Below, piece by piece: positions 24,903 to 34,413 of a DNA stretch of 64,000 nt. The stretch spans positions 3,472,001 to 3,536,000 of the forward strand of contig NZ_CP048405.1 in NCBI RefSeq assembly GCF_014084125.1, written 5' to 3'. This DNA comes from Streptacidiphilus sp. PB12-B1b. GTDB lineage: Bacteria; Actinomycetota; Actinomycetes; Streptomycetales; Streptomycetaceae. Each line of letters begins with the position of its first letter. Within the stretch, counting starts at the first letter, position 1. Under the pieces are notes generated by a model that worked only from the letters and a program-made list of their open reading frames with translations, was not told where the DNA came from and made no database searches. The translations under genes and the position numbers were made by a program.

Positions 24903-25569
24903 ATGCGGGCCACGAATGACCAAACCGCTGCCATCGCCAACTACTGGGACGCTGCCGCGTCGTCCTTCGACGACGAGCCCGATCACGGGCTGAGGGCGGA
25001 GCACACGCGTGCCGCGTGGGGGCGGCTGCTGGCGGCGTGGGTGCCGTCCGGTCCGGTTGATGTACTCGATGTCGGTTGTGGAACCGGCTCGCTGGCCATG
25101 CTCCTGGCGCAGGCCGGACATCGCGTGACGGGTGTGGACCTGGCGCCGAGGATGGTCGAGCAGGCTGGGCGGAAGCTGGCGGCCGTCGGCCTTGGGGGCC
25201 GCTTCCTGGTGGGTGACGCAGCCGTGCCGCCCACCGGCGACCAGGCGTTTGATGTCGTGCTGTCGCGCCACCTTGTGTGGACGCTGCCCGACCCTGAGGC
25301 CGCGCTGCGGGAGTGGGTGACGAGGCTTCACCCCGGTGGCCGACTGGTACTGGTTGAGGGCCGGTGGCGCGAGTCCGGGGCAGAGCGGCGTGCCGTATGT
25401 GGCCGGGGCGGAGCTGCTGCCCTGGAATGGCGGGGTGGGCGCCGATGACCTAGCGGCCGCCGTGCGGCCGTTCGTCACTGACCTGCGGATCGAACAGTTG
25501 GGCGGGGATGCGGATTTGTGGGGCGGTCCTGTGAATGACGAGCGGTATGCCCTGATCGCCCGGGTCTGA
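24903..25569 (+). pseudogene. SAM-dependent methyltransferase, frameshifted
   Basis: MRATNDQTAAIANYWDAAAS (ATG 24903; GTG 24888 is also in frame), then VDVLDVGCGTGSLAMLLAQA, the class I SAM-binding G-x-G-x-G (motif I), VTGVDLAPRMVEQAG (motif II acidic residue), DQAFDVVLSRHLVWTLPDPE (motif IV) and LHPGGRLVLVEGRW. A one-base change near 25385 puts the C-terminus (GVPYVAGAELLPWNGGVGAD, DERYALIARV) in another frame. Substrate unknown. Confidence 0.8.
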
Positions 25570-25689
25570 ACGACGTGTGCCGGGTGGGCGCCCTGTCGAT
25601 GGCCCCCACCCGCCGAGGCGTCGGGCTGTCAGGTCGGTGTCTCCTGTTCGGCGGAGACGGTGCTGGTCAGGCAGGGGTCTGTACGGTCT

Positions 25690-27020
25690 TCGGCTCTGTC
25701 CCGTAATCGGTGGTGACGGGGTGTGATTCGGATCATGATGGGCTGTGCTTGAGGTCAACGCCCTTGTGGGTACGGTGTTTTCGGGTCTGTCGGCGCTGGT
25801 CATCCAGGATGTGGTGGACGAGGGCCAGTTCATTCGGGTGATGGCGCGGACGCTCGACAGTCCGGTGCCGTGTCCTGTGTGCGGTAGTCCTACGGGGCGG
25901 GTGCACGCCGTCCATCGGCGCACTGTGGCGGACGTGCCGGTGGACGGCCGCCGGGTGGTGATCGTGGTCAGGAAGCGACGCCTGGTCTGCCCGGTCCTGC
26001 AGTGCCCGCGGCAGACCTTTCGCGAGCAGGTACCGGACCTGCTCCAGCGCTACCAACGCCGCACCAGCCGGCTGACCGCCCAGCTCGGAGCCGTCGTCCG
26101 GGAACTGGCAGGCCGTGCCGGCTCCCGGCTCCTGCACCTCTTGGCGACCCCGGCCTCCCGATCCACCGCCTTGCGCCTGCTGCTCCACCTGCCATTGCCC
26201 GCCCCGCGAACACCGCGGGTCCTGGGCGTGGACGACTTCGCCCTGCGCCGACGCCACCGCTATGCCACCATCCTCATCGACGCCCAGACCGGCGAGCGCA
26301 TCGACGTCCTGCCCGACCGCTCCGGCAAGACCCTGACGAACTGGCTTCGCGCGCACCCCGGAGTCGAGGTCGTGTGCCGCGACGGCTCCACCGCCTACGC
26401 CGAGGCCATCCGCACCGCGCTGCCCGACGCGGTGCAGGTCAGCGACCGGTGGCACGTGTGGCGAAACCTGTGCGACAAGGTCCTGGCCGAGGCCCGGGGC
26501 CACGCCCCCTGTTGGGCCACCTGCAACCCCGCCCTGCCCGGCGGGGTGCGCGAGCAGACCACCCTCGAACGCTGGCACAAGATCCACAACCTCCTGGACC
26601 AGGGCGTCGGCCTGCTGGAATGCTCCCGCCGCCTCGATCTCGCGCTGAACACTGTCAAACGCTACGCCCGCAGGCCCCAGCCACCGACCGAACGCATCGT
26701 CCCGCGCTACCGACCCACCCTGGTAGACCCCTACCGCGACCACCTGAGCAAGCGCCGCGAACAGGACCCGGCCGTGCCCGTCACCCAGCTCTTCCGCGAG
26801 ATCAAGGAGCGCGGCTACACCGGCGGCCTCAACCTCCTCTACCGCTACCTGAACCAGGGCCGCGCCGAAGGGCCCCGACCCGTGACCACCCCGCAGCACG
26901 CCGCCAGGCTCCTGCTGACCAAACCCGAGAACCTGCGGACCAAGGACACCGAACTGCGGAACCTGATCACCGGCGCCTGCCCTCAGATAGCCGAACTCGG
27001 GTCACGTCCTCCGGAGTGGT
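25690..27020 (+). mobile_element. ISL3-family element, right side deleted
   Basis: The transposase gene is preceded at about 25690 by GGCTCTGTCCCGTAATCGGT, a typical ISL3-like end. The right end is missing: the frame runs into another IS256-family element at about 27020 and no ISL3 sequence reappears beyond it at 28.4 kb, so the second insertion was accompanied or followed by a deletion. Confidence 0.75.
25745..27020 (+). pseudogene. ISL3-family transposase, C-terminally truncated
   Basis: VPCPVCGSPTGRVHAVHRRT (N-terminal C-x2-C zinc finger), a distal CPVLQCPRQTF, then RVLGVDDFALRRRHRYATIL with the first catalytic Asp, VVCRDGSTAYAEAIRTALPD with the second, and DRWHVWRNLCDKVLAEA. ISL3 transposases usually run past 500 residues with the catalytic Glu near the C-terminus; here homology ends after LRNLITGACPQIAELGS, followed by IS256-derived sequence. 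Not functional. Confidence 0.88.
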
Positions 27021-28398
27021 GTATCGACGGCCACTCGGTGATCCGATTTCAGGCTATGCGGTGAGTGCGGTTGTGCTGGTTTCTTCGAGGGTTTCTCCCT
27101 CGATCGGGTGGAGGCGGCAGCGGCCGAGGATCTCGGAGCCGATGTAGCGGCGCTGTTCTGCCCATTCGTCGCTCTGCTCGGCCAGGACGGCGCCGATCAG
27201 GCGGATGATCGAGCTGCGGTCGGGGAAGATCCCGACGACGTCGGTGCGACGGCGGATCTCCTTGTTCAGACGCTCCTGCGGGTTGTTCGACCAGATCGAC
27301 TTCCAGACGGTGCGCGGGAAGGCGGCGAAGGCCAGGAGGTCTTCGCGGGCGTGCTCCAAGTGCTCTGCGGCCTTGGGGAATCGCTCGTCCAGGGCGGCGA
27401 TGACGGTGGCCATCTGCTGGCGCACGGCCTTCGCGTCGGGCTGTTCGAAGACGGTCCGCAGCAGGGTGGCGACCCAGGGCTGGGCGGACTTCGGGACCTG
27501 CGACAGCAGGTTGCGGGCGTAATGCGTTCGGCATCTCTGCCAAGCTGCACCGGGCAGGGTGGCGCCGATCGCGTCCACCAGCCCGGCGTGGGCGTCGCTG
27601 ACGACGAGCTTGACGCCGGCCAGGCCGCGGGCGACCAGGGAGCGCAGGAAGGCGAGCCAGCCGGCGCCGTCCTCGCTGGTGGCGACGTCCAGGCCCAGGA
27701 CCTCGCGCTGGCCCTCGTTGTTGACGCCGACCGCGACCAGGCAGTGGACGTTGACGACCCGGCCGCCCTCGCGGACCTTCTGCGTCAGCGCGTCGACCCA
27801 GACGAACGTGTAGGGGCCCTGGTCAAGCGGACGGCCCCGGAACTCGGCGACGCGATCGTCCAAGTGCTTGGCCATCTCGAATACTTGGGACTTGGACAGC
27901 TGGGTCACGCCCATGCTCTCGGCGAGCTTCTCCACCCGCCTGGTTGAGACGCCGAGGAGGTAGCAGGTGGCGACCACTGAGACCAGGGCCTGCTCGGCCC
28001 GGCGCCGGCGCTCCAGCAGCCACGACGGGAAGTAGGACCCTGACCGAACTCTCGGGATGGCCAGGTCGATGGTGCCGGCGCGGGTGTCCCAGTCCCGATG
28101 CCGGTAGCCGTTGCGGGAGTTGGTGCGCTCCTCGCCCGGGCGGCCGTATTCGCCGCCGCAGGCGCGGTCGACGTCGGCGGACATCATCGTCTCGGCGAAG
28201 GTCTTCACCATCGCGCGCAACAAGTCCGGACTCGCCGAGGCGAGGTTCTCCTCGGCCACGCGGCGGCTGCCCGCTGTCATCAGTCCTGTGTCGGCGGGGT
28301 CGACGCGCCCGCGGCAGGCACGCAGGAACTCGCCGAGAGGACTCGTCTTGGTAGGCATGACCTCACCCTATGACCGGCCGTGATCTTCCGGATCTGTC
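27020..28398 (-). mobile_element. IS256-family element E (different subgroup)
   Basis: Contains a complete transposase with roughly 25-base imperfect inverted repeats: ATCGACGGCCACTCGGTGA near 27030 against ATCACGGCCGGTCATAGGGT (complement) near 28390. Boundaries are approximate and no target duplication could be identified because the left flank is inside the truncated ISL3 gene. Unrelated at the ends to elements A-D. Confidence 0.75.
27054..28358 (-). CDS. IS256-family transposase E, intact
   Basis: 434 residues; ATG at 28358 preceded by TGAGGT. YTFVWVDALTQKVREGGRVV (first Asp), GVKLVVSDAHAGLVDAIGAT (second Asp), AWQRCRTHYARNLLSQVPKS (C-x2-H), VWKSIWSNNPQERLNKEIRR (Glu in N-P-Q-E-R-L). Closer to the inner IS256 of 12106-13338 in its N-P-x-E-R signature than to elements A and B (N-P-I-E-S). 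Confidence 0.93.
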   Translation of the reverse strand: MPTKTSPLGEFLRACRGRVDPADTGLMTAGSRRVAEENLASASPDLLRAMVKTFAETMMSADVDRACGGEYGRPGEERTNSRNGYRHRDWDTRAGTIDLAIPRVRSGSYFPSWLLERRRRAEQALVSVVATCYLLGVSTRRVEKLAESMGVTQLSKSQVFEMAKHLDDRVAEFRGRPLDQGPYTFVWVDALTQKVREGGRVVNVHCLVAVGVNNEGQREVLGLDVATSEDGAGWLAFLRSLVARGLAGVKLVVSDAHAGLVDAIGATLPGAAWQRCRTHYARNLLSQVPKSAQPWVATLLRTVFEQPDAKAVRQQMATVIAALDERFPKAAEHLEHAREDLLAFAAFPRTVWKSIWSNNPQERLNKEIRRRTDVVGIFPDRSSIIRLIGAVLAEQSDEWAEQRRYIGSEILGRCRLHPIEGETLEETSTTALTA

Positions 28399-28450
28399 AG
28401 ATGACCGGGAGGGTTTGCGCGCCCCCGGCCTCTCGACGTGTGGGCTGGCG

Positions 28451-28472
28451 GCGTCAACCTACGGGTTGACGC
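28451..28472. promoter_or_regulatory. Perfect 9-bp inverted repeat with extra half-sites
   Basis: GCGTCAACC-TACG-GGTTGACGC, followed by GATCAACC and GGTCAACG at about 28478-28496, so four GTCAAC/GTTGAC-like half-sites lie within 46 bases. They are 45-90 bases upstream of the ATG at 28541 and look like an operator for that gene. Confidence 0.5.
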
Positions 28473-28540
28473 CGGGGATCAACCCGGGGTCAACGTGGGG
28501 TCCGACGCCCTGGTGCGGTTCCGGGCGGGAAGCTCAGTGT

Positions 28541-29051
28541 ATGACGCTGACCGATTACCTCATCTCCGCCGCGCTGGTCCTGCTGGTCGTCCCGCAGATC
28601 CGCGGTACCCGCCAGACGCTGCACAACGCGCTGCTGCCGATGGTCGCGGTGGCCGCTGCCGCCGCCTACTACCTCAAGTCGTTCCCGACCCAGGGGCACG
28701 ATGTGCAGCTGGACGTTGCGGGGGTGGTGGCCGGCGCGGTGCTGGGCCTGGCGTGCGGGGCGGTTTCTCGGTTGAGTCGCCGATGGTGTGGCGGTGGCCA
28801 GGGCGGACGTCGTCGCGGCGGGGCTGTGGATCGTGGGGATGGCCTCCCGGGCGGGCTTCGAGTACTGGGCCACCCACAGCGGTGCCGCGTCGGTGGCCCC
28901 ATTCGGCCGTGACAACCTGATCACCGGCGCCTCGGCCTGGACCGCCGCGCTGCTGCTGATGGCCCTGGCCCAGGTCCTGTGCCGACTGCTGGCCATCCGC
29001 GTGAGGGCGCGTCAGGTCAGCGGCCTGGCGAACGGTTTGGTGACGGCATGA
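28541..29051 (+). pseudogene. Multi-pass membrane protein with a frame change
   Basis: MTLTDYLISAALVLLVVPQI, LLPMVAVAAAAAYYLKSFPT, LDVAGVVAGAVLGLACGAVS, then a one-base change near 28775 leads to VAVARADVVAAGLWIVGMAS, RAGFEYWATHSGAASVAPFG, ITGASAWTAALLLMALAQVL, CRLLAIRVRAR. About five hydrophobic helices; the restored protein (~170 residues) has the length and look of a conserved streptomycete membrane protein of unknown function. A striking inverted repeat lies upstream. Confidence 0.7.
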
Positions 29052-29388
29052 CGATCCTGGCGGTCCGCGCCGGCGCGGGAAGGCAGGCCGTGGGGGTGGG
29101 TGAGGTGCCCTGGCCTGCACTGTCGGCCTGTCGGCCCCCTATTCTTCAGCGCATGAGCGACCTTCCGGCCGACCAGCCGGCCCCTGCCTCGAGCCGGCTG
29201 CCGTGAACGCGACCGCGTCGAAGGCCGCACGTCCGACTCCGTCAAGTGCATAGGCTGAGACAACCCGCCTTCATAACCGGACATTTGACTCTACATCAGA
29301 CGTGGTGTCCAGCGGTGCCCAGGGTTCTTCTGCTACGCGTATGCATTGGCTCCCACCGGAGCCGCCCCTTGAGCAGGAAGGCTCCACC

Positions 29389-29949
29389 ATGCCTCCACGC
29401 AAGGTCCTCTCCGCGCCCCGTGTTCTCGCCGCTGCCGCCGCTGCCGCCGCTGCCGCCGCGGTGGCGGTCCTGTCACCCAGCACGGCCGGTGCCGCCGCCC
29501 CGCACTCCCCGGTGCTGACGGTCACCGCGCGGACCGTCCAGCAGGCCCGCGCCGACGTCCACCCGGACACGTTCACGAATTGCACGATCAGCACCAGCGG
29601 GGACATCGCGGTGACCCCGGGCACCACCCTGCCGCAGGTAACCAACCTCTGTTCCGGCAGCTACGAGCTGGCCATGCAGAACGACGGCAACCTCGTCATC
29701 TACGGGCCCACGGGTGCGGCGCTCTGGTACTCCGGCACGGCGAACCCGGGCACCACCGACGCGATCGGGCAGACCGACGGCAACTTCGTGGTCTACTCGG
29801 GCGGCCGGGCCCTGTGGAACGCCGGCACCGGCGGGCACCCGGGGGCCTACACCTGCTTCCAGACCGACGGGAACCTGGTCGTCTACGCGCCCAACAGCTC
29901 CGGCACCTACACCTGTCAGGGCTCCGCGCTGTGGGACAGCAACACCTGA
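29389..29949 (+). CDS. Secreted B-lectin (mannose-binding lectin) domain protein
   Basis: 187 codons including stop; ATG at 29389 has AGGAAGG seven bases upstream. Signal peptide with a long alanine run (VLAAAAAAAAAAAVAVLS, cleaved near TAGAAA). The mature part has three Q-x-D-x-N-x-V-x-Y sugar-binding repeats: MQNDGNLVIY, QTDGNFVVY and QTDGNLVVY, the beta-prism II fold of GNA-type lectins. Probably binds mannose-rich glycans or cell-wall polymers outside the cell. Stands alone, with no enzyme domain. Confidence 0.85.
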   Translation: MPPRKVLSAPRVLAAAAAAAAAAAVAVLSPSTAGAAAPHSPVLTVTARTVQQARADVHPDTFTNCTISTSGDIAVTPGTTLPQVTNLCSGSYELAMQNDGNLVIYGPTGAALWYSGTANPGTTDAIGQTDGNFVVYSGGRALWNAGTGGHPGAYTCFQTDGNLVVYAPNSSGTYTCQGSALWDSNT

Positions 29950-30179
29950 GCTGAGGTACGGATCCCCGGCACTCCAGTCGCCCGGGCCGCCGCCTCCGGC
30001 ACGCGGTCCTGTTTGGAGGCTCAGCAAGCAAGTGCAGTGCGGGAGGGAGGTCTCGCTGGGGTCCCGCCGCCAGGGCGTCGACACCTGACGTCCTGGCGGC
30101 GGCAGCACGGGTTCGGCGACGGTCGCGGACTGCTCGACGCGATAGCGGGCCCGTACGCCGGCGTGGCGCTCGGAGCTGG

Positions 30180-31163
30180 TCAGTGTGTCGCACGCGGCCG
30201 GGGGCGGTCGACCGCACCCGCGCGTTTGACGGTCCGGATGATCGGGGCTGTCTCGATGGCGCGAACCCCGGGCAGCGGGCCGATCCGCTCGGCGAGGTAG
30301 TCGTACAGAGCGTAGACGTCGGAGCACAGCACCGAGGCGAGCAGGTTGGCCGGGCCGCTGGTGGCGGCGACGAAGGGGACCTCGGCGTGCTGGGCCAGTG
30401 CCTGCCCGGCGGCGGCCAGCCGGGCCGGGTCGACGCTGACCCACAGCAGCGCGGCGCCGGTGTACCCCAGGAGCCGGTCCTCGACGTCGACGTCGAAGTA
30501 CAGTGCTCCGCTCGCGCGCAGGGCGGCGATTCTGCGGCGGACGGTCGTCTCGTGCCAACCGGTTGCCGCCGCCAGTGCGGCGTGTGCGGTGCGGCCGTCC
30601 CGGGCCAGCTCGGCCAGCAGGGCCCGGTCGTCCTGGTCCAGATCGACCGGGCCCTGCTGGTCCAGGGGGTCGACGGGCGGCGGCGCGAGCTCGGTGGCCT
30701 GCTGTTCGGTCAGCGCCGAGGTGACGCCCTGCCATCCGGTCGGGCCGCCATGGAACGTGTGCAGGACGCAGTGGGCGCTGATGGCGGTGACCGGGCGGGT
30801 GGCGGGGAGTTTGTCCAGCAGCAGCGCGTCGCGATTGTGCTCGCTGTCGGCTTGAACCTTGCAGACGACCTCGGTGCCGCCCGAGGCCAGGCGCACCCAG
30901 TGGGTGTCGTCGCGTTTGGCGAGCGCCTGCGCGACGGCGCCGGAGCTGCCGGGCACGCACTGCAGCCGGATCACCCACTCCACGTGGCCCAGGCGGCGGG
31001 CGTCGAGCTGGGCGAGCACGCGCACCGCGCCCGCCTGGTGCAGGCGCCGGTAGCGGCGGGCGACCGTCTGGTCGGAGACGCCCAGCACGTGGGCGATGCG
31101 GCTGAACGGCGCCCGGCCGTCGACGTACAGGGCATGGACGAGCTGGCGGTCGAGGGAATCCAC
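30180..31163 (-). CDS. Lrp/AsnC-family regulator with two tandem modules
   Basis: About 327 residues from the GTG at 31163 (upstream starts to 31334 are in frame but unlikely). Module 1: VDSLDRQLVHALYVDGRAPF, SRIAHVLGVSDQTVARRYRR (winged HTH), then an RAM-like ligand domain. Module 2: LDQDDRALLAELARDGRTAH, LAAATGWHETTVRRRIAALR, and a second ligand-binding half ending at IIRTVKRAGAVD. The duplicated layout is common in actinomycete Lrp proteins. Divergent from the oxidoreductase gene at 31333, its likely target. Confidence 0.85.
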   Translation of the reverse strand: MDSLDRQLVHALYVDGRAPFSRIAHVLGVSDQTVARRYRRLHQAGAVRVLAQLDARRLGHVEWVIRLQCVPGSSGAVAQALAKRDDTHWVRLASGGTEVVCKVQADSEHNRDALLLDKLPATRPVTAISAHCVLHTFHGGPTGWQGVTSALTEQQATELAPPPVDPLDQQGPVDLDQDDRALLAELARDGRTAHAALAAATGWHETTVRRRIAALRASGALYFDVDVEDRLLGYTGAALLWVSVDPARLAAAGQALAQHAEVPFVAATSGPANLLASVLCSDVYALYDYLAERIGPLPGVRAIETAPIIRTVKRAGAVDRPRPRATH

Positions 31164-31332
31164 ACCTCGCCACAGTACGGGTGTCGAAATCCGGCGCGCA
31201 GCCCCGGCTACCTGGAGGCGGCGCGTGGCGTGTTCGAGGCTGGGTTCGGCCGGGCCCGATCGGGCCCGGTGGACGCCCACCGCCCGGGTGGGCGTCCGGC
31301 CCAGGTTCCGCCCCACGTCGAGGAGCAACCCC

Positions 31333-32367
31333 ATGCCCGTTCTTCCGCCGACCTGCCGCGAGGTGCGGCTTGCAGCCCGCCCCGAGGGCCTGCCCGGGCC
31401 CGAGCATTTCGAGGTCGTCCGGGTCCCCCTGCCCGCGCCGGGGGCAGGTCAGGTACTGGTCTGCAACCGCTTCTTCCGGGTCTCGGCCTCGCTGCGGATG
31501 ATGATCAGCCAGGGCGCCCAGGACGTTCCGGGCGTACCGTTCCCGGTGCTGAGCCCGGGCGACGTCCTAACCGAGGAGGCGGTCGGCGAGGTGGTCTCGG
31601 CCCCCGCCGACAGCGGCCTGCATCCGGGTGACCTGGTCTCCCACCACCGCGGATGGCGCGAGTACGCGGTCCTGGACCCGTCGCAGTGCACACCGCTGGA
31701 CGCCGGCCTGCCGGACCCGGTCGCGATCCTGGGCCACGGCTGGACCGCGTACGCGGCACTGACCCGAGGGGTGCGTATACGGCCCGGCGACACCGTGTTC
31801 GTTTCCGCCGCAAGCAGCGCGATCGGCTCGATGGCCGGGCAGATCGCCCGCCTGCTGGGCGCGGGCCGGGTGGTCGGCAGCACCGGTTCGCCGGGCAAGG
31901 CCGAGCGCCTGGTCGGGGAGCTGGGATACGACGCGGCGGTGATCCGCGACGCCCAGGAGCCGCTGACCGCGCAGCTGGCCCGGGCCACGCCGGGAGGCGT
32001 GGACGTCTTCCTGGACACCGTCGGCGGCGAGCAGCTGCGCGCGGCCGTAGCGGCCGCCCGTGAGGGGGCGCGTTTCGTCCTGGTCGGAGCCCTGTCCGGG
32101 CAATTGGCGGCACGCGGCACCGGCCGCTCGGCCCCGGTCGAGCTGGACACCTTCCAGATCCTGATGAAGAAGATCACCATGCGCGGTTACAGCGCCGACG
32201 AGGACCCCCAGGCCCGCCCGGAGTGGAACCAGCGGTTCGGCGCGTGGCTGCGCTCGGGCGAGATCACCTTCCCGCATGTGCGCATCGACGGCATCGAGCG
32301 GGCGCCGGGGGCGCTTCTGGACGTCATCCACGGACGCCACCTGGGAACCGTGGTCGTCGAACTGTGA
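31333..32367 (+). CDS. NADP-dependent medium-chain oxidoreductase (CurA/PTGR-like)
   Basis: 344 residues; GAGGAG lies 9 bases before the ATG. PGPEHFEVVRVPLPAPGAGQ at the N-terminus, WREYAVLDPSQCTPLDAGLP, AILGHGWTAYAALTRGVRIR, GDTVFVSAASSAIGSMAGQI (Rossmann entry), GSTGSPGKAERLVGELGYDA, VDVFLDTVGGEQLRAAVAAA. There is no zinc-ligand set, so it belongs to the zinc-free alkenal/one or quinone reductase group reducing activated C=C bonds with NADPH in the cytosol. Followed 2 bases later by a strong hairpin terminator. Confidence 0.88.
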   Translation: MPVLPPTCREVRLAARPEGLPGPEHFEVVRVPLPAPGAGQVLVCNRFFRVSASLRMMISQGAQDVPGVPFPVLSPGDVLTEEAVGEVVSAPADSGLHPGDLVSHHRGWREYAVLDPSQCTPLDAGLPDPVAILGHGWTAYAALTRGVRIRPGDTVFVSAASSAIGSMAGQIARLLGAGRVVGSTGSPGKAERLVGELGYDAAVIRDAQEPLTAQLARATPGGVDVFLDTVGGEQLRAAVAAAREGARFVLVGALSGQLAARGTGRSAPVELDTFQILMKKITMRGYSADEDPQARPEWNQRFGAWLRSGEITFPHVRIDGIERAPGALLDVIHGRHLGTVVVEL

Positions 32368-32369
32368 CC

Positions 32370-32392
32370 CCGGGACCGGACGCCGGTCCCGG
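32370..32392. terminator. 10-bp GC-rich hairpin after the oxidoreductase gene
   Basis: CCGGGACCGG-ACG-CCGGTCCCGG, perfect 10-bp arms, three bases past the TGA at 32367. No T run. Confidence 0.75.
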
Positions 32393-32496
32393 CGCGCGGG
32401 TCATGCGGTGGCGCCGCGGGAGGTCGAGTCACCGGGCGTGGACGTGCTCGGGTCGATGAAGGGCCCCTGGGCAGCCAGCCCGCCCTGAGGGGTCGC

Positions 32497-32664
32497 TGGC
32501 ACAGGCCGCTGCACGCAATGACCGGGGCCTTCGCCGCCGCGGGCTTCCGGATGACGGTCGTCAGCGAGTCGGAACTCGATCCGGCCGCCCGCGAGCTGTT
32601 CCCCGAGGTGGCGAACAAGTCGCGCTTCCTGGGCTTCCTGTTCTTCGTCCTGCAAGTCGGCTGA
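32497..32664 (+). pseudogene. Methyltransferase C-terminal fragment
   Basis: WHRPLHAMTGAFAAAGFRMT, VVSESELDPAARELFPEVAN, KSRFLGFLFFVLQVG-stop. 'W.RPLxAMTxAFxxAGF..' and '..FLxFLFFVL' are the end of class I SAM methyltransferases common in Streptomyces. No SAM-binding motif remains upstream, so this is a 3' scrap. Confidence 0.65.
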
Positions 32665-33096
32665 TCGTCCCAACAGAGCCTGGCGATGCCATGCTTGCTG
32701 CGGTCACCGCGATCCTGGTGTCGCCCGGGTTCACGGTGCGCGACAGCCTCAACGACTCCGCGCCGTTGCCGCGCCCGAGGATGCCGAGGTCACCCACGAC
32801 TTCCCCGGCCACCGTGCCGCCCCGGACCCCGCCGAAGGCACAGCGGGAGGAGGACTGCCCCGGACGCGGCCATCGTCGAAAAGGCCTGGTCCAGTCCAGG
32901 CCCTCCTCCCCGGCCCCAGCTCCTGCCGCCGACCTCTTGTCAAAGGCACGTCATTAGTGCGTGGCGGTGGGTCAGGAGTTCGTCAGGGCGCGGGGTGGGT
33001 GCTGATCGCGGGCCTAGCGTCACCAGGCAGGGGCGGGAGTGGGTGGTCCGATCGTGGGTTGGACCCTCCCGTCACCGCAGGGAGAAGTGCATCGGG
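32665..33096. other. 430 bases without a convincing gene
   Basis: Open frames lack coding signal. The last 100 bases must include the promoter of the PLP-enzyme gene. Nothing else recognised. Confidence 0.35.
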
Positions 33097-34413
33097 ATGA
33101 CGACGACTGAAGCCGGCAGTGGCAGCGATGTGGCCGAGATTGACATCATGCGTTTCCGCACGGTGGGTGGTGCGGGCCTGCTCACGCGCAACGACCCGTT
33201 CCTGGAATGGCAGCGCCGGCGCGCCGAGGCCGGCTTGTGGCCCTACTTCCGGCACTTCGCGACGGCACTGCACCCGCACGCCGTCGTGGTCTCGGAGCGC
33301 GGTGAGGTCACCGAGGGCGTCAACTTCGGTGCGCAGGACTACCTCTCGCTCAGCACCCACCCTGCGGTGCGCGAGGCCGCTGTGCGGGCACTGCGCGACT
33401 TTGGTCCGATAGCCGCCGGATCACCGGCCCTGGGTGGCGCCACCCCGGCCAGCAAGGCCCTGGAGGCGGGACTGGCCCAGGCTCTGGGCGCCGAGCATGT
33501 CGTGCTCTTCCCCACCGGCTGGGCGGCCGGTTTCGGCACCATTCGCTCCCTGATGAACCGCCGCGATCACGTCCTGCTCGACAGGCTCGCCCACGATTCA
33601 CTGCGCCAGGGGGCTGCAGCCAGCGGGGCCGCGGTCCAGTTCTTCGACCACCTGGACAACGCGGACGTTCGCGCCCGCCTGCACGCGATCCGCTCGACCG
33701 ACACCGCCAACGCCGTGCTGGTCGTCACCGAGGGCGTCTTCTCCATGGATTCCGATACCCCCCGCCTGGCCGAGCTCCTGGGCCTCTGCCGCGAGTACGA
33801 CGCCCGGCTGCTGGTCGACGTTGCCCACGACTTCGGGGCGATGGGACAGGACGGGACGGGCCAACTCGGCCTGCAGGGAGTCCTCGACGAGGTCGACCTG
33901 GTTGTGGGCGCGTTCTCCAAGTCCTTCGCCACCACCGGCGGGTTCCTGGCTACCCGCTCTGCGTCCGTACGCGAGTTCGTGCGCATGTTCGGCGGACCGC
34001 AGACCTTCTCCAGCGCCCTGACCCCCGTCCAGGTCGCCGTTGCCCAAGCCACCCATGACATCATCCGCTCACCCGAAGGCGCCCTGCGCCGCGAGAAGGT
34101 CGCCGCCGTCGCCAGGCGACTGCGCGAGGGACTGGCCGCGCGCGGCCACCGCACCATGGGCGACGTCGTCTGCCCCGTGGTGCCGGTTTTCCTCGGCACC
34201 ACCGCGGTCGGCCGGATCGCCTCTGGCCTGGTCGCCCGCCGCGGCCTGATCACCCACCTCGTCGAACAGCCCGCGGTCGCCTCCGACGCGGCCCGCTTCC
34301 GTCTCCAGGCCATGGCCGACCACGCCGAGCAGGACGCCGACCTCGCTGTCGACATCCTGGACACCTGCATCCGCGAAGCACACGAGAGCCGCCCAGTGCC
34401 TGCAACCCCGTGA
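33097..34413 (+). CDS. PLP-dependent alpha-oxoamine synthase-like enzyme
   Basis: 438 residues. EGVNFGAQDYLSLSTHPAVR, FGPIAAGSPALGGATPASKA, LEAGLAQALGAEHVVLFPTG are hallmarks of fold-type I acyl-CoA:amino acid C-acyltransferases (8-amino-7-oxononanoate synthase, KBL, serine palmitoyltransferase). ARLLVDVAHDFGAMGQDGTG supplies the PLP-contacting Asp/His and AFSKSFATTGGF the Schiff-base lysine (K275). It would condense an acyl thioester with an amino acid; the products are unknown. No bio genes are nearby, so a role in a specialised lipid or signal molecule is as likely as biotin. AGGGAG lies about 12 bases upstream. Confidence 0.85.
   Translation: MTTTEAGSGSDVAEIDIMRFRTVGGAGLLTRNDPFLEWQRRRAEAGLWPYFRHFATALHPHAVVVSERGEVTEGVNFGAQDYLSLSTHPAVREAAVRALRDFGPIAAGSPALGGATPASKALEAGLAQALGAEHVVLFPTGWAAGFGTIRSLMNRRDHVLLDRLAHDSLRQGAAASGAAVQFFDHLDNADVRARLHAIRSTDTANAVLVVTEGVFSMDSDTPRLAELLGLCREYDARLLVDVAHDFGAMGQDGTGQLGLQGVLDEVDLVVGAFSKSFATTGGFLATRSASVREFVRMFGGPQTFSSALTPVQVAVAQATHDIIRSPEGALRREKVAAVARRLREGLAARGHRTMGDVVCPVVPVFLGTTAVGRIASGLVARRGLITHLVEQPAVASDAARFRLQAMADHAEQDADLAVDILDTCIREAHESRPVPATP

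Noticed and set aside
29473-31407. 644-residue minus-strand frame over the B-lectin and Lrp genes
   Set aside because: Arg/Pro-rich shadow of the B-lectin gene and the Lrp gene; no domain and no coding third-position pattern.
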